Of a stretch of 64,000 bases of DNA, positions 51,962 through 60,095 are shown one piece after another. Every line of letters begins with the position of its first letter. Within the stretch, counting starts at the first letter, position 1. The notes under the pieces were generated by a model, which searched no databases, was not told the DNA's origin, and saw only the letters and a list, made by a program, of their open reading frames with translations. The stretch lies in assembly GCF_900142875.1 (NCBI RefSeq), contig NZ_FRCK01000009.1, forward strand, positions 1 through 64,000, read 5' to 3'. This DNA is from Paracoccus solventivorans. Its GTDB lineage: Bacteria; Pseudomonadota; Alphaproteobacteria; Rhodobacterales; Rhodobacteraceae. Both the position numbers and the translations under genes were made by a program.

Positions 51962-52990
51962 GTGACGTCAGAAGAAATAGAACACGAGATGCACAAGGCG
52001 GCGTTCGACCAGAACCATGCCTCGTTTCGCTCCTTGAACCAGCAGATGTGGCAAATCCCTCTGATCTCAATGACGCTGACGGGTGGTTTGTGGTTCGGCG
52101 TCTCACGCGTGGAGGATTTCCCGCTCTTTCAGCTCGCGCTCCTCTTTCTGGCGGCTGCGGGAAACGGTGCGCTCTTCGTTATCATTCTGCGGCTCCGCTT
52201 TGTCATGGAGCAGCATCTCATCTGGCTGGAAAAGACATACCCAGCAGGCTACGTCTCGGCCAAGGGTACGGATTGGTACAACAAACCGCTCCTTGTGCGC
52301 ACTTTGTTCCAATCCATGCTATGTCTCGCAGCGGTTCTGAGCTTGATTCTCATGGGTGTCACCGCCTGGACCAGCCGTGAAGAGGTGTTTGGTATCATGT
52401 CGCAAGACCCGGCCTTGACGTACTACGAGCAGCACGCGGCCAGCCTTGCTGACGGCTACGAAGCCCTGTCGCTGGAAACCGCGCACCCCGCGCTGCTAAC
52501 TCTGATCAATGAGCACTTTGCGAACGGGCCGCTGGCAGTTCTTGATGTCGGCGCGGGTACGGGGCGAGATGCCTCCTGGTTTGCGGCGAACGGCCACCGG
52601 ATCGTGGCCATCGAGCCTTCGGAAGCCATGCAAACCATCGGCAGGCGGCTCCATCCATCGCCCGAGATCGAATGGCGTCAGGACAGCCTGCCAAGGCTGG
52701 CCGAAACACGCGCATCAGGCGAGACGTTCGACCTCATCATCCTTAGCGCCGTCTGGATGCACGTCAAACCGGATGACCGACAGCAAGCCCTCGAAACGCT
52801 CGCCAGTCTCCTGAAACCTGGCGGTCGGATTTACCTCACTTTGCGGATCGGCCCTTCCGAACCTGCGCGCGGCATTTACCGCGTCTCGGAAGAGGCCCTG
52901 CAAGACCAGCTTGCGGAACTTTCTCTGGATGCCGAGAAACTGGATGAGCAGGCAGACTTGCTTGCCTACGACCGGAAGATGGCGAGATAA
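51962..52990 (+). CDS. Membrane-anchored SAM-dependent methyltransferase
   Basis: 342 residues from a GTG start. Residues about 30-135 form a two-helix membrane domain (QMWQIPLISMTLTGGLWFGV, FQLALLFLAAAGNGALFVII, and CLAAVLSLILMGVTAW), with NHASFRSLNQQM at its start. Residues about 165-340 are a class I methyltransferase: motif I VLDVGAGTGRDASWFA, acidic VAIEPSEAM and LIILSAVWMHV. Methyltransferases of this fold act on many substrates, and none can be inferred. Neighbouring AbiE and VapC-type genes make a defence role plausible. Confidence 0.8.
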   Translation: MTSEEIEHEMHKAAFDQNHASFRSLNQQMWQIPLISMTLTGGLWFGVSRVEDFPLFQLALLFLAAAGNGALFVIILRLRFVMEQHLIWLEKTYPAGYVSAKGTDWYNKPLLVRTLFQSMLCLAAVLSLILMGVTAWTSREEVFGIMSQDPALTYYEQHAASLADGYEALSLETAHPALLTLINEHFANGPLAVLDVGAGTGRDASWFAANGHRIVAIEPSEAMQTIGRRLHPSPEIEWRQDSLPRLAETRASGETFDLIILSAVWMHVKPDDRQQALETLASLLKPGGRIYLTLRIGPSEPARGIYRVSEEALQDQLAELSLDAEKLDEQADLLAYDRKMAR

Positions 52991-52993
52991 AAA

Positions 52994-53083
52994 GGCGCAC
53001 GGTGCGCCTCGGTCGGGTGGTTGTTTTTGTTCATGTTTCCGGCGCGTTCCGCACCGTGTGATGCTGGCGCGCACCGTGCGGAA
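52994..53083. terminator. Two hairpins after the methyltransferase gene
   Basis: GGCGCA-CGG-TGCGCC (52994-53008) directly follows the stop, with a GT-rich run ending in TTGTTTTTGTT. A second inverted repeat, TTCCGCACCGTG (53047-53058) with CACCGTGCGGAA (53072-53083), matches 11 of 12 positions. The motif GCACGGTGCG/CGCACCGTGCG recurs in both, so these may share an origin. Confidence 0.5.
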
Positions 53084-53224
53084 AACAGCTACTGCATTGA
53101 AGGTGCTCGGGTTTTCGCGCGGTGCCGAATTCTGTCGGCTATAGCATAAGACTACTCCCTCGTCCGAGGTGGTGCTGGCGTGCCGCCACGTTAAACGGGT
53201 TGAAAACCGCTGCGCTTGCGATTA

Positions 53225-53245
53225 TAGTAGGTAATATAACTACTA
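53225..53245. promoter_or_regulatory. Operator TAGTAG-9-CTACTA before the phd-type gene
   Basis: Perfect 6-bp inverted repeat with a 9-nt centre (GTAATATAA), placed just before the antitoxin start. Phd and YefM antitoxins bind such palindromes to repress their own operons. It overlaps the likely core promoter. Confidence 0.5.
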
Positions 53246-53258
53246 CATGGAGGCCATC

Positions 53259-53504
53259 ATGGAAGAGGCAGTCTCGGCTGCGGATGCCAACCGAAAGTTC
53301 TCGTTCATCCTGCGCGGGGTGCGCGAAGGGCACAGCTATGTCGTGACTTCGCATGGCCGAGCTGTCGCGCGCATCGTGCCTGCCGACGAGATGACGAATG
53401 TCGAGGTCGGTGCGCGTGCGTCGTTGCTCGCTCGCCTTGAGCGGCAACCCGTCAGCAATGTCGGGCGCTGGTCGCGCGACGAGCTTTACGAGGACGAGGC
53501 GTGA
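53259..53504 (+). CDS. Phd/YefM-type antitoxin
   Basis: 81 residues starting MEEAVSAADANRKFS. GGAGG lies between the ATG at 53247 and this one, five bases from 53259, so the second ATG is used. The Phd/YefM fold is visible: FILRGVREGHSYVVTSHGRA and IVPADEM. The C-terminal tail (RWSRDELYEDEA) would wrap the toxin. It ends in a 4-bp overlap with the PIN toxin gene. Confidence 0.85.
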   Translation: MEEAVSAADANRKFSFILRGVREGHSYVVTSHGRAVARIVPADEMTNVEVGARASLLARLERQPVSNVGRWSRDELYEDEA

Positions 53505-53956
53505 AGCTCGCGCTCGATACCAATGTTCTCGCCTATGCGGAGGGGGTGAATGGGAGCGAGAAGCGCGATGTCGCGCTCGACCTAGTGCGCCACCTGCCGC
53601 AATCGGCGGTGGTGGTGCCGGTTCAGGTGCTGGGAGAGTTGTTCAATGTCCTTGTTCGCAAGGCCGGTCGCACGAAGCCCGAGGCGCGCGAGGCGCTGCT
53701 TGGCTGGCGCGACACGTTTCCGGTGGCCGCGACCTCTCCCGAGGTCATGCTTGCTGCCGCCGATCTTGCTGCGGATCATGGGCTCGGCATCTGGGATGCG
53801 GTGATCCTGTCCGTGGCGTCGCAATCGGGTTGCCGCCTGCTGCTGTCCGAGGATTTGCATGACGGGTTCACCTGGGGCGGAGTGACGGTTGCCAACCCGT
53901 TCCAGCGTCAGCGGCACGCCTTGCTTGACGCGCTGCTGGAGCAACGGAATGTATAG
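53501..53956 (+). CDS. VapC-type PIN-domain toxin
   Basis: 151 residues from a GTG start overlapping the antitoxin stop. PIN-domain acidic residues: Asp6 (LALDTNVLAYAEG), Glu near VQVLGELFNVL, Asp in LGIWDAVILSVA, and Asp in LLSEDLHDG. It would cleave RNA when the antitoxin is degraded. Phd-type antitoxins with PIN toxins are common in this type of pair. Followed by about 230 bp without a gene. Confidence 0.88.
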   Translation: MKLALDTNVLAYAEGVNGSEKRDVALDLVRHLPQSAVVVPVQVLGELFNVLVRKAGRTKPEAREALLGWRDTFPVAATSPEVMLAAADLAADHGLGIWDAVILSVASQSGCRLLLSEDLHDGFTWGGVTVANPFQRQRHALLDALLEQRNV

Positions 53957-54189
53957 GCGGATCAGTCATGGTGCTCCTCTTCCAGAAGCCGCCTCGATTC
54001 GCGCGCTTGGTGCGGCTGATCGTCTTGTGATCCATCCGATTTTTATCCGTTTCCACGCCACGACCGTCTGACGGAATTAATCGTTTGGCGCTGCGAAATC
54101 CCTGTCGTTTCATAGCCTTTCCCATCGCAAGAGAGGGAGAGGCATGGAAGAAGACGGCAGGAAATGGCCGGGAAGAGAGAGGCCGGCGA

Positions 54190-54500
54190 ATGACAACCAC
54201 CCGCCTCACGGGCAGGATGCCAGAGGTGAGGCTGGACGAGTTGGAACGCCAGAAGGTAGAGATCGCCGCCCGCATGGCTGGAGCCCCCGCCGATGTGCCG
54301 GATGTTCACCCGAACGTGGCGGCGAACTACAGCCGCAATGTCGCGCGCTTCGCCGAGGCCCTGAACGATCCCGATGGAGGCCGTGAAGCCGCCGAGGCGC
54401 TGCGCTCGCTCATCGGCGAGGTCATCGTCACGCCTGGCGAGAAGCGGGGCGAGGTCCATGCCGAACTACGCGGCGAGCTGATGGGTATCCTCGGCATCGC
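54190..54500 (+). pseudogene. Remnant of a serine recombinase, C-terminal part
   Basis: The frame reads EVRLDELERQKVEIAARMAG, then PDVHPNVAANYSRNVARFAE, ALRSLIGEVIVTPGEKRGEV and ELRGELMGIL. This matches the tail of the intact recombinase on the opposite strand (LEARREELTALLADAP, LPSASAIYAKKVVALTKALN and LHGELRTIL). Catalytic and zinc-binding parts are absent. It is a dead copy facing the intact gene tail to tail. Confidence 0.7.
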
Positions 54501-56220
54501 AGCCGCCCAGCCGGAACAGGGGCGAACAGGACTTATGCTGCCAGTGGCCGCACGCCCCCGCAACCACCGATACCGACAAACCCGCCGCTCCAACGGCGGG
54601 TTTTTTCGTTTTGGCAGCCTTTCCAATGGCTTGCTGCTCCGTCCATTCGAGGATCGTGCGCAGTTCGCCGTGCAGCGTGGCGTAGAGTTCCCCCCGTTCC
54701 GGGCCGGGAGTCAGCACAATCTTCTCGATCGGAACGCGCAAATCCTGCGACGCTTCCTGCCGCTCTTCCGTCCGGTTCAGGGCCTTCGTCAGCGCGACGA
54801 CCTTCTTGGCGTAGATGGCCGAAGCACTCGGCAGAATGTCCGGCGTGTCCGCCGGCGCATCGGCGAGCAGAGCCGTCAGTTCTTCCCTGCGCGCTTCCAG
54901 CCCGGTCATCTTCTCCTTCATCGACGGATGATACATGCCGTCTGCAATGGCCTCGACGATCTGCGCGATCTGCTTCTCGACCTTCACCAGTTCGGCCTTC
55001 CAGGAATCGCCGTTCGAGCGGCGTTCCCGGTTCAGCCGGTTTGTTTCCTCCGCATAGGCGCGCATGGCGTCCTCGACGATCTCCGGCGCCATCATCCGGT
55101 CCTTCAATCCGGCAAGCACACGCCGCTCCAAATCTTCGCGCGCAATGCCCCGGCTGTTGGAGCAGGAACCCTTGCTGATATGGTTCGAGCAGGCGAAGCG
55201 GTCGGCGCCGCGCAGCGAGTAGGGACCGCCGCAGCAGCCGCAGAACACCAGCCCCGACAGCAGCGACTTGGGACGGCGCGCGCCGTTCAGCCGGTTCTTC
55301 TTGTGATGCGCGCGCACGGCCTCGGTGACATTGGCGAACTTCTCGGCGATCTCGCCCTGCCGCTCACGCACCGCCTGCCAGAGTTCGTCGTCGACGATCC
55401 GCAGATCGGGAACGTCCTTGACGATCCATTCCGATTCCGGGTTCAGGCGCGAGACGCGCCTTCCGGTTGACGGGTTTTTGAGATAGCGCAGCCGGTTCCA
55501 GATCAGGCGGCCGATATAGAGTTCGTTGTTCACGAGGCCCGTGCCGCGCTTCACATGGCCGCGAATGGTGGTGTCGCTCCAGAGCCGTCCTTCGGGGCCG
55601 GGGACGCCTTCCTCGTTCAATGTGCGGGCAATGGTGCGCGGGCCGATGCCTGCGGCAAACTCGCGGAAGATGCGCCGCACGACATTGGCCTCGGCTGCGT
55701 CGATCTCACGGTCGCCCCGGATCGGGTCGCCGCGCGCATCGAGTTGCTTCACGACCTTGTAGCCATAGCAAAGACCGCCGCCCGACTTGCCATTCTCGAC
55801 GCGGCCACGGATGCCGCGATGCGTCTTGGCCGCAAGGTCTTTGAGGAACAGCGCGTTCATCGTCCCCTTGAGGCCGACATGAAGCTCGCTGATCTCGCCC
55901 TCGGCCAGCGTGACGATGGGAACGCCGGCGAACTTTAGATGCTTGAACAGCGTCGCCACATCGGCCTGGTCGCGCGAAATGCGGTCCAGCGCCTCGGCCA
56001 GCACCATGTCGAATTGTCCCGCCTGCGCGTCCTGCAAGAGCATCTGGATACCGGGCCGCAGGATCATGCTTGCGCCCGAGATGCCCGCATCCTTGTAGGT
56101 GCCGACGATCTTCCACTTCTCGCGCCTGGCCTGCTCGCGGCAGATGCGGAGCTGGTCGTCGATGGACGCCTCGCGCTGGTTGTCGGAGGAATAGCGGGCA
56201 TAGAGGGCAACGCGGGTCAT
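54466..56220 (-). CDS. Large serine recombinase
   Basis: 584 residues. N-terminal resolvase domain with the catalytic Ser11 (YARYSSDNQREA) and DMVLAEALDRISRDQ; a recombinase domain (RRIFREFAAGIGPRTIARTL); a zinc ribbon with cysteines in LLSGLVFCGCCGGPYSL and RFACSNHISKGSCSN; a coiled-coil C-terminal part. Such enzymes integrate and excise mobile elements. Homologues usually end near TILEWTEQ, but here about 45 more residues run through a terminator hairpin, suggesting the tail is read from flanking DNA. Confidence 0.92.
   Translation of the reverse strand: MTRVALYARYSSDNQREASIDDQLRICREQARREKWKIVGTYKDAGISGASMILRPGIQMLLQDAQAGQFDMVLAEALDRISRDQADVATLFKHLKFAGVPIVTLAEGEISELHVGLKGTMNALFLKDLAAKTHRGIRGRVENGKSGGGLCYGYKVVKQLDARGDPIRGDREIDAAEANVVRRIFREFAAGIGPRTIARTLNEEGVPGPEGRLWSDTTIRGHVKRGTGLVNNELYIGRLIWNRLRYLKNPSTGRRVSRLNPESEWIVKDVPDLRIVDDELWQAVRERQGEIAEKFANVTEAVRAHHKKNRLNGARRPKSLLSGLVFCGCCGGPYSLRGADRFACSNHISKGSCSNSRGIAREDLERRVLAGLKDRMMAPEIVEDAMRAYAEETNRLNRERRSNGDSWKAELVKVEKQIAQIVEAIADGMYHPSMKEKMTGLEARREELTALLADAPADTPDILPSASAIYAKKVVALTKALNRTEERQEASQDLRVPIEKIVLTPGPERGELYATLHGELRTILEWTEQQAIGKAAKTKKPAVGAAGLSVSVVAGACGHWQHKSCSPLFRLGGCDAEDTHQLAA
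54581..54606 (+). terminator. Intrinsic terminator (plus strand)
   Basis: CCCGCCG (54581-54587) and CGGCGGG (54594-54600) form a 7-bp stem with loop CTCCAA, followed by TTTTTTCG. It ends the plus-strand recombinase remnant. It lies inside the apparent C-terminal tail of the opposite recombinase gene. Confidence 0.75.
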
Positions 56221-56231
56221 GGCAGACTCCT

Positions 56232-56612
56232 TCAGGCAACCTTGCCGAAGCGGCTCGGCCGGATCAGGACCTCGGCCGAAATGCCGAGATGGTCGTGCAA
56301 CTGCCGGATCATGTCGATGGACAGGCCCCGCTTGCGGTTCAACACATCCGCGACCCGATTGCGCGGGCCGATCATCGGCTCCAGGTCTCTGCGGGTCAGC
56401 CCCTGCTGCTCCATGCGAAACCGGATCGCCTCGATCGGGTCCGGCGGGTCCATGGGGTGATGCTTCTCTTCATAGACCTCGATCAGCGTCGCCAGCACGT
56501 CGAGCCGGTCGCCTTCCGGCGTCCCGCTCTTCGCGCCCCACAGCCGTTCCACCTCGGCAAGCGCCGCATCGTAATCCGCCTCGGTGCGGATGGGTTTCAA
56601 CTCAGTCGCCAT
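56232..56612 (-). CDS. higA: HigA-type antitoxin
   Basis: 126 residues. N-terminal extension with RTEADYDAALAEVERLWGAK and VLATLIEVYEEKHHPMDPPD, then a Cro/C1-type helix-turn-helix (RMEQQGLTRRDLEPMIGPRN, VADVLNRKRGLSIDM). It neutralises HigB and represses the operon. The start lies 11 bp inside the end of the toxin gene, giving the toxin-first order usual for higBA. Confidence 0.92.
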   Translation of the reverse strand: MATELKPIRTEADYDAALAEVERLWGAKSGTPEGDRLDVLATLIEVYEEKHHPMDPPDPIEAIRFRMEQQGLTRRDLEPMIGPRNRVADVLNRKRGLSIDMIRQLHDHLGISAEVLIRPSRFGKVA

Positions 56613-56925
56613 GTCTGATCTCCGTCACGTCGATCCTGTCATAAGCCTTGTGGGTGCCGATCCACTTGATCCAGACGATAGCCTTCTCGAAATCGACCGC
56701 CACCACGAGGCGATAATCGTTGCCCTTGATGTTGAAGACGATGCGCTCGGCACTGACGATGCTGGCCGTCGCATAGAGCCTCTTCACATCCGCTGAACTC
56801 TTCCAGTCCGCCTTGCTCACTTCGTCGAACCAGGCGTCGAGTGAGGCTTTAACAGCCGGCTGGTCCTCCTGCCCCGCGAGGCCGTCGACGAACTGCCGCA
56901 AGGTGCGGCGGGCAATGATCCTCAT
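56602..56925 (-). CDS. higB: HigB-type toxin
   Basis: 107 residues, a RelE-like mRNA-cleaving toxin of the HigB subfamily. Family signature: MRIIARRTLRQFVDG near the start, DWKSSADVKRLYATASIVSA and RIVFNIKGNDYRLVVAVDF, ending IKWIGTHKAYDRID. The toxin precedes the antitoxin. Together with the recombinase it may stabilise the mobile segment. Confidence 0.92.
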   Translation of the reverse strand: MRIIARRTLRQFVDGLAGQEDQPAVKASLDAWFDEVSKADWKSSADVKRLYATASIVSAERIVFNIKGNDYRLVVAVDFEKAIVWIKWIGTHKAYDRIDVTEIRHGD

Positions 56926-56943
56926 AAGTCACCTATATCATGG

Positions 56944-56956
56944 GACCAAAATGGTC
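56944..56956. promoter_or_regulatory. Operator GACCA-AAA-TGGTC before higB
   Basis: Perfect 5-bp inverted repeat with an AAA centre, 19 bp upstream of the higB start. HigA probably binds it to repress the operon. Confidence 0.45.
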
Positions 56957-57026
56957 ACAAGAAGAATGTGCAAATGCCCCGACGCGGGTGTGGCGGTGGG
57001 GCGGTGACCGACCTACCGGGCGCTCC

Positions 57027-57107
57027 GGCGGTTAACCGCCCACGACGTCCAGCGACACGGTGCAGAAAAGAGTTGACAACACCACGAATATATCGATTTC
57101 TGATATA
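57027..57107 (+). promoter_or_regulatory. Promoter and operator of the catabolic operon
   Basis: TTGACA at 57073-57078 fits a -35 box; the region downstream is AT-rich. TATATC (57089-57094) and GATATA (57102-57107) form a perfect inverted repeat with a 7-nt centre placed over the expected -10 and start, ideal for a repressor. The perfect palindrome GGCGGTTAACCGCC lies at 57027-57040. No cognate regulator gene is adjacent. Confidence 0.45.
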
Positions 57108-57132
57108 AAGCCCGAAAATCAGGACCAGACAG

Positions 57133-58680
57133 ATGACCGACACATTGCCCCGGGTAACCTACTCCAACATCGGAGCCGACTTCTCCCCGCTGCACGCCTT
57201 CCTCGACCGCGAGATCCCGGCATTTCAGAGCGATATGCTGGGCAAGGACTGGGCGACGCCCTTTGCCACCGGCCCGCTTGCCGCGGTGGCCAGCCCCATC
57301 GACCCGGCGCTGGAACTGGGCCGCTTCCCGGTGTCGACCGAAGCTGATGTCAAGGCCGCCGTCGCCTCGGCGCGCAAGGGCGCGGCGGTCTGGAACAAGG
57401 CCAGCCTCGACGACCGTCTCGCCTTTGCCGCGCGCTGGCAGGCGGCGCTGGACGAGGCGAAATACCGTCTCGGCATCGCTGCGCTGTTCGAGGTCGGCAA
57501 GTCGCGGACCGAAGCCATCGGCGAGGCCGAAGAAGCGGTCGACATGCTCGACTATTACCCGGGCGAACTGAAGGCGAACGCCGGCTATCGCCGCGAGATG
57601 ATCGAAATGGTGCCGGGAGAGACCGCCGTCTCGGTCCAGCGGCCCTATGGCGTCTTCGCCGTGGTGGCGCCCTTCAACTTCCCGGTGGCGCTGTCGGTGG
57701 GGATGCTCTGCGGCGCGCTGCTGACCGGCAATGCGGTGGTCTACAAGCCGTCGCCCGAATGCCAGCTGACCGGGCTCTTGCTGGCCGAGACCCTGCGCAA
57801 GGCCGGGCTGCCCGAGGGGGTGTTCAACCTGGTGCTTGGCGGGGCCGCGACCGGCGAGGCGCTGACCACCGATCCCGGGATCGACGGCGTGGTCTTCACC
57901 GGCTCGCACAAGACCGGCATGTCGATCTTTCGCCACATGGCGGCGCGCCCCTGGATGCGCCCGGTCATTGCCGAGATGGGCGGCAAGAACCCCGCCTATG
58001 TCACGAAGAACGCGGACATCGAACGCGCCGCAGCCGGGGTCGCCCGCTCGGCCTATGGTCTTCAGGGGCAGAAATGCTCGGCCTGTTCGGTGGTTTATGT
58101 CGACAATGCGGTGAAAGAGCAGTTCATCGAGGCGTTCCGGGCCTTTGCCGCAACGCTGCAGGTCGGCGACCCGCGCGACGCCGCCACCTTCATGGGCCCG
58201 CTCTATAACGATGCCGCCGCTGCGCGCTTCACGCAGGCTGTGGCCGAGGCCCGCGCCACCGGCAGGGTCCTGCTGGGCGGCGAGCGGATCGCGGATCTGC
58301 CCGGCAATTACTTCGCCCCGACGCTGGTCGAGATGGACGGGCCGTCGCGCCTGACCCGGGAAGAGCTGTTCATGCCCTTCCTCGTCCTACGGGGCGTGGA
58401 CGGGCTGGAGGCCGCCCTGGCCGAGGGCAACGATGTCTCCTACGGCCTGTCGGCAGGGATCTTCTCGCAGGATCAGGCCGAGATCGACCATTTCCTGACC
58501 CATGCCGAGGCGGGGGTGCTTTATGCCAACCGCGCCTCGGGGGCGACCACCGGCGCCTGGCCGGGCGGGCAGCCGTTCTGCGGCTGGAAAGGCACCGGCG
58601 TCGGCGGCAAGGGCGGGCTGGGTACCTGGTATCTGCCGCAGTTCATGCACGAACAGAGCCACACGATCATGACCGTCTGA
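57133..58680 (+). CDS. Aldehyde dehydrogenase, P5C-dehydrogenase-like
   Basis: 515 residues, NAD(P)-dependent. Nucleotide-binding part with APFNFPVALSVG, VVYKPSPEC and VFTGSHKTG; catalytic Glu in IAEMGGKNP and Cys in GLQGQKCSACS. The C-terminal segment ANRASGATTGAWPGGQPFCG resembles 1-pyrroline-5-carboxylate or related semialdehyde dehydrogenases. It is the first gene of an operon with an aminotransferase and an FAD oxidase, so it probably oxidises the semialdehyde formed from an amino compound. Confidence 0.88.
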   Translation: MTDTLPRVTYSNIGADFSPLHAFLDREIPAFQSDMLGKDWATPFATGPLAAVASPIDPALELGRFPVSTEADVKAAVASARKGAAVWNKASLDDRLAFAARWQAALDEAKYRLGIAALFEVGKSRTEAIGEAEEAVDMLDYYPGELKANAGYRREMIEMVPGETAVSVQRPYGVFAVVAPFNFPVALSVGMLCGALLTGNAVVYKPSPECQLTGLLLAETLRKAGLPEGVFNLVLGGAATGEALTTDPGIDGVVFTGSHKTGMSIFRHMAARPWMRPVIAEMGGKNPAYVTKNADIERAAAGVARSAYGLQGQKCSACSVVYVDNAVKEQFIEAFRAFAATLQVGDPRDAATFMGPLYNDAAAARFTQAVAEARATGRVLLGGERIADLPGNYFAPTLVEMDGPSRLTREELFMPFLVLRGVDGLEAALAEGNDVSYGLSAGIFSQDQAEIDHFLTHAEAGVLYANRASGATTGAWPGGQPFCGWKGTGVGGKGGLGTWYLPQFMHEQSHTIMTV

Positions 58681-58687
58681 GCGGTCC

Positions 58688-58724
58688 GCGCCCCCGGGCC
58701 TTCCCCGGGGGCGCCCTCTTTTTT
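58688..58724 (+). terminator. Intrinsic terminator between dehydrogenase and aminotransferase genes
   Basis: GCGCCCCCGGG (58688-58698) and CCCGGGGGCGC (58704-58714) form a perfect 11-bp stem with a 5-nt loop, followed by CCTCTTTTTT. It looks like a full terminator, yet genes in the same direction follow after 26 bp. It may set a lower level for the downstream genes. Confidence 0.75.
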
Positions 58725-58749
58725 CCGACCTCAATCCCCGCGGATCATC

Positions 58750-60069
58750 ATGCCGACCTATCCAGACAGCTTTCCCGCCTCGCGCCGCCTTTTCGAACGC
58801 GCCTGCAAGGTGATGCCGGGCGGGAACACCCGGACCACGGTCTTCCTCGACCCGTTCCCGATCTATGCCGTCCGGGGCGAGGGCTGCCGGGTCTGGGACG
58901 CCGACGGCCAGGTGTTCTACGACTGCATCAACAATTTCACTGCCATGATCCATGGCTACGGCCAGCCCGAACAGGTGGCCGAGGTTGCGGCGCAGCTGCC
59001 GCTTGGCACCGCTTTCGGCGCGCCCACCGAATCCGAGATTGAGCTGGCCGAGCTGCTGATCGGCCGCCTGCCGGCGATGGACCAGATCCGCTTTGCCAAT
59101 TCCGGCACCGAAGGCGTGATGATGGCGATCAAGGCCGCGCGCGCCTTCACCGGCCGGCCGAAGATCGTCAAGATCGAGGGCGCCTATCACGGCTCTTACG
59201 ATTTCGCCGAGGTCAGCCTCGACAGCGCGCCGGGGAACTGGGGCGACCTGCCGGCCTCGACCGCCTATGCCAGGGGCACTCCGGCGGGGGTGCTGGCCGA
59301 TGTGATCGTGGTGCCCTTCAACGATACCGAGGCCCTGCGCGCCGTCTTTGCCCGCGACGGCGAAACCATCGCCGCCGTGCTGATCGACCCGATGCCGAAC
59401 CGCGCCGGGCTGATCCCCGCGCGCAAGGACTATCTGGAGGCGATGGCGCAGATTGCCCGCGACGCGGGGGCGCTGGTGATCTTCGACGAGGTAATCTCGT
59501 TCCGGCTGGGCCATTCCGGCGCGCAGGGCCTGTGGGGCATCCGGCCCGACCTGACCGCGCTCGGCAAGATCATCGGCGGCGGCTTTCCGGTGGGCGCGGT
59601 CGCCGGCCGGGCCGAGGTGATGGCGGTGTTCGATCCCACCTCGGGCAAGCCCGCGCTGCCCCATGGCGGCACCTTCACCGCCAATCCGGTGACGATGCGG
59701 GCCGGGCTGGCGGCGATGCGTGCGCTGACGCCTGCGGCGTTCACCCATCTCGAGTCGCTGGGGGATTTCCTGCGCGACGGCATCAATGCGGCGCTGGCGC
59801 GGCTGTCGCTGCCGGGACGCTGCGTCGGGCTCGGCTCGCTCTTCAAGGTTCATTTCACCGCGCAGCCGATCACCGATTATCGCTCGGTCTATCCCGGCCC
59901 GGTCGAAAAGCGCCGCCTTGGCGCCTTCCACCGCGGGCTGCTGGACCGCGGGGTGCTTTCGGCCAGCTACGGGCTGTTCGCGCTTTCGACCCCGATGACC
60001 CGAACCGACGCGGCCGAAATCCTTGCGGCCATCGAAGACACGCTCGGCGAGATCGCCCGCGAGGGCTGA
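58750..60069 (+). CDS. Class III aminotransferase, GSA-aminomutase-like
   Basis: 439 residues, PLP-dependent. ANSGTEGVMMAIKAARAFTG, GAYHGSYD, the Asp in LVIFDEVISFRLG and the lysine in TALGKIIGGGFPVGAVAG are the expected cofactor contacts. It resembles glutamate-1-semialdehyde aminomutases and relatives, but the neighbours indicate catabolism, not tetrapyrrole synthesis. The substrate is probably an amino acid or amine imported by the linked ABC transporter. Confidence 0.9.
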   Translation: MPTYPDSFPASRRLFERACKVMPGGNTRTTVFLDPFPIYAVRGEGCRVWDADGQVFYDCINNFTAMIHGYGQPEQVAEVAAQLPLGTAFGAPTESEIELAELLIGRLPAMDQIRFANSGTEGVMMAIKAARAFTGRPKIVKIEGAYHGSYDFAEVSLDSAPGNWGDLPASTAYARGTPAGVLADVIVVPFNDTEALRAVFARDGETIAAVLIDPMPNRAGLIPARKDYLEAMAQIARDAGALVIFDEVISFRLGHSGAQGLWGIRPDLTALGKIIGGGFPVGAVAGRAEVMAVFDPTSGKPALPHGGTFTANPVTMRAGLAAMRALTPAAFTHLESLGDFLRDGINAALARLSLPGRCVGLGSLFKVHFTAQPITDYRSVYPGPVEKRRLGAFHRGLLDRGVLSASYGLFALSTPMTRTDAAEILAAIEDTLGEIAREG

Positions 60070-60095
60070 GGCGCCGGAACAGGACGGAAAAGAAG

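Noticed and set aside
54500..55470. Continuation of the plus-strand recombinase fragment as a 461-residue protein
   Set aside because: After about 54500 the frame is simply antisense to the intact recombinase and has no sensible domains.
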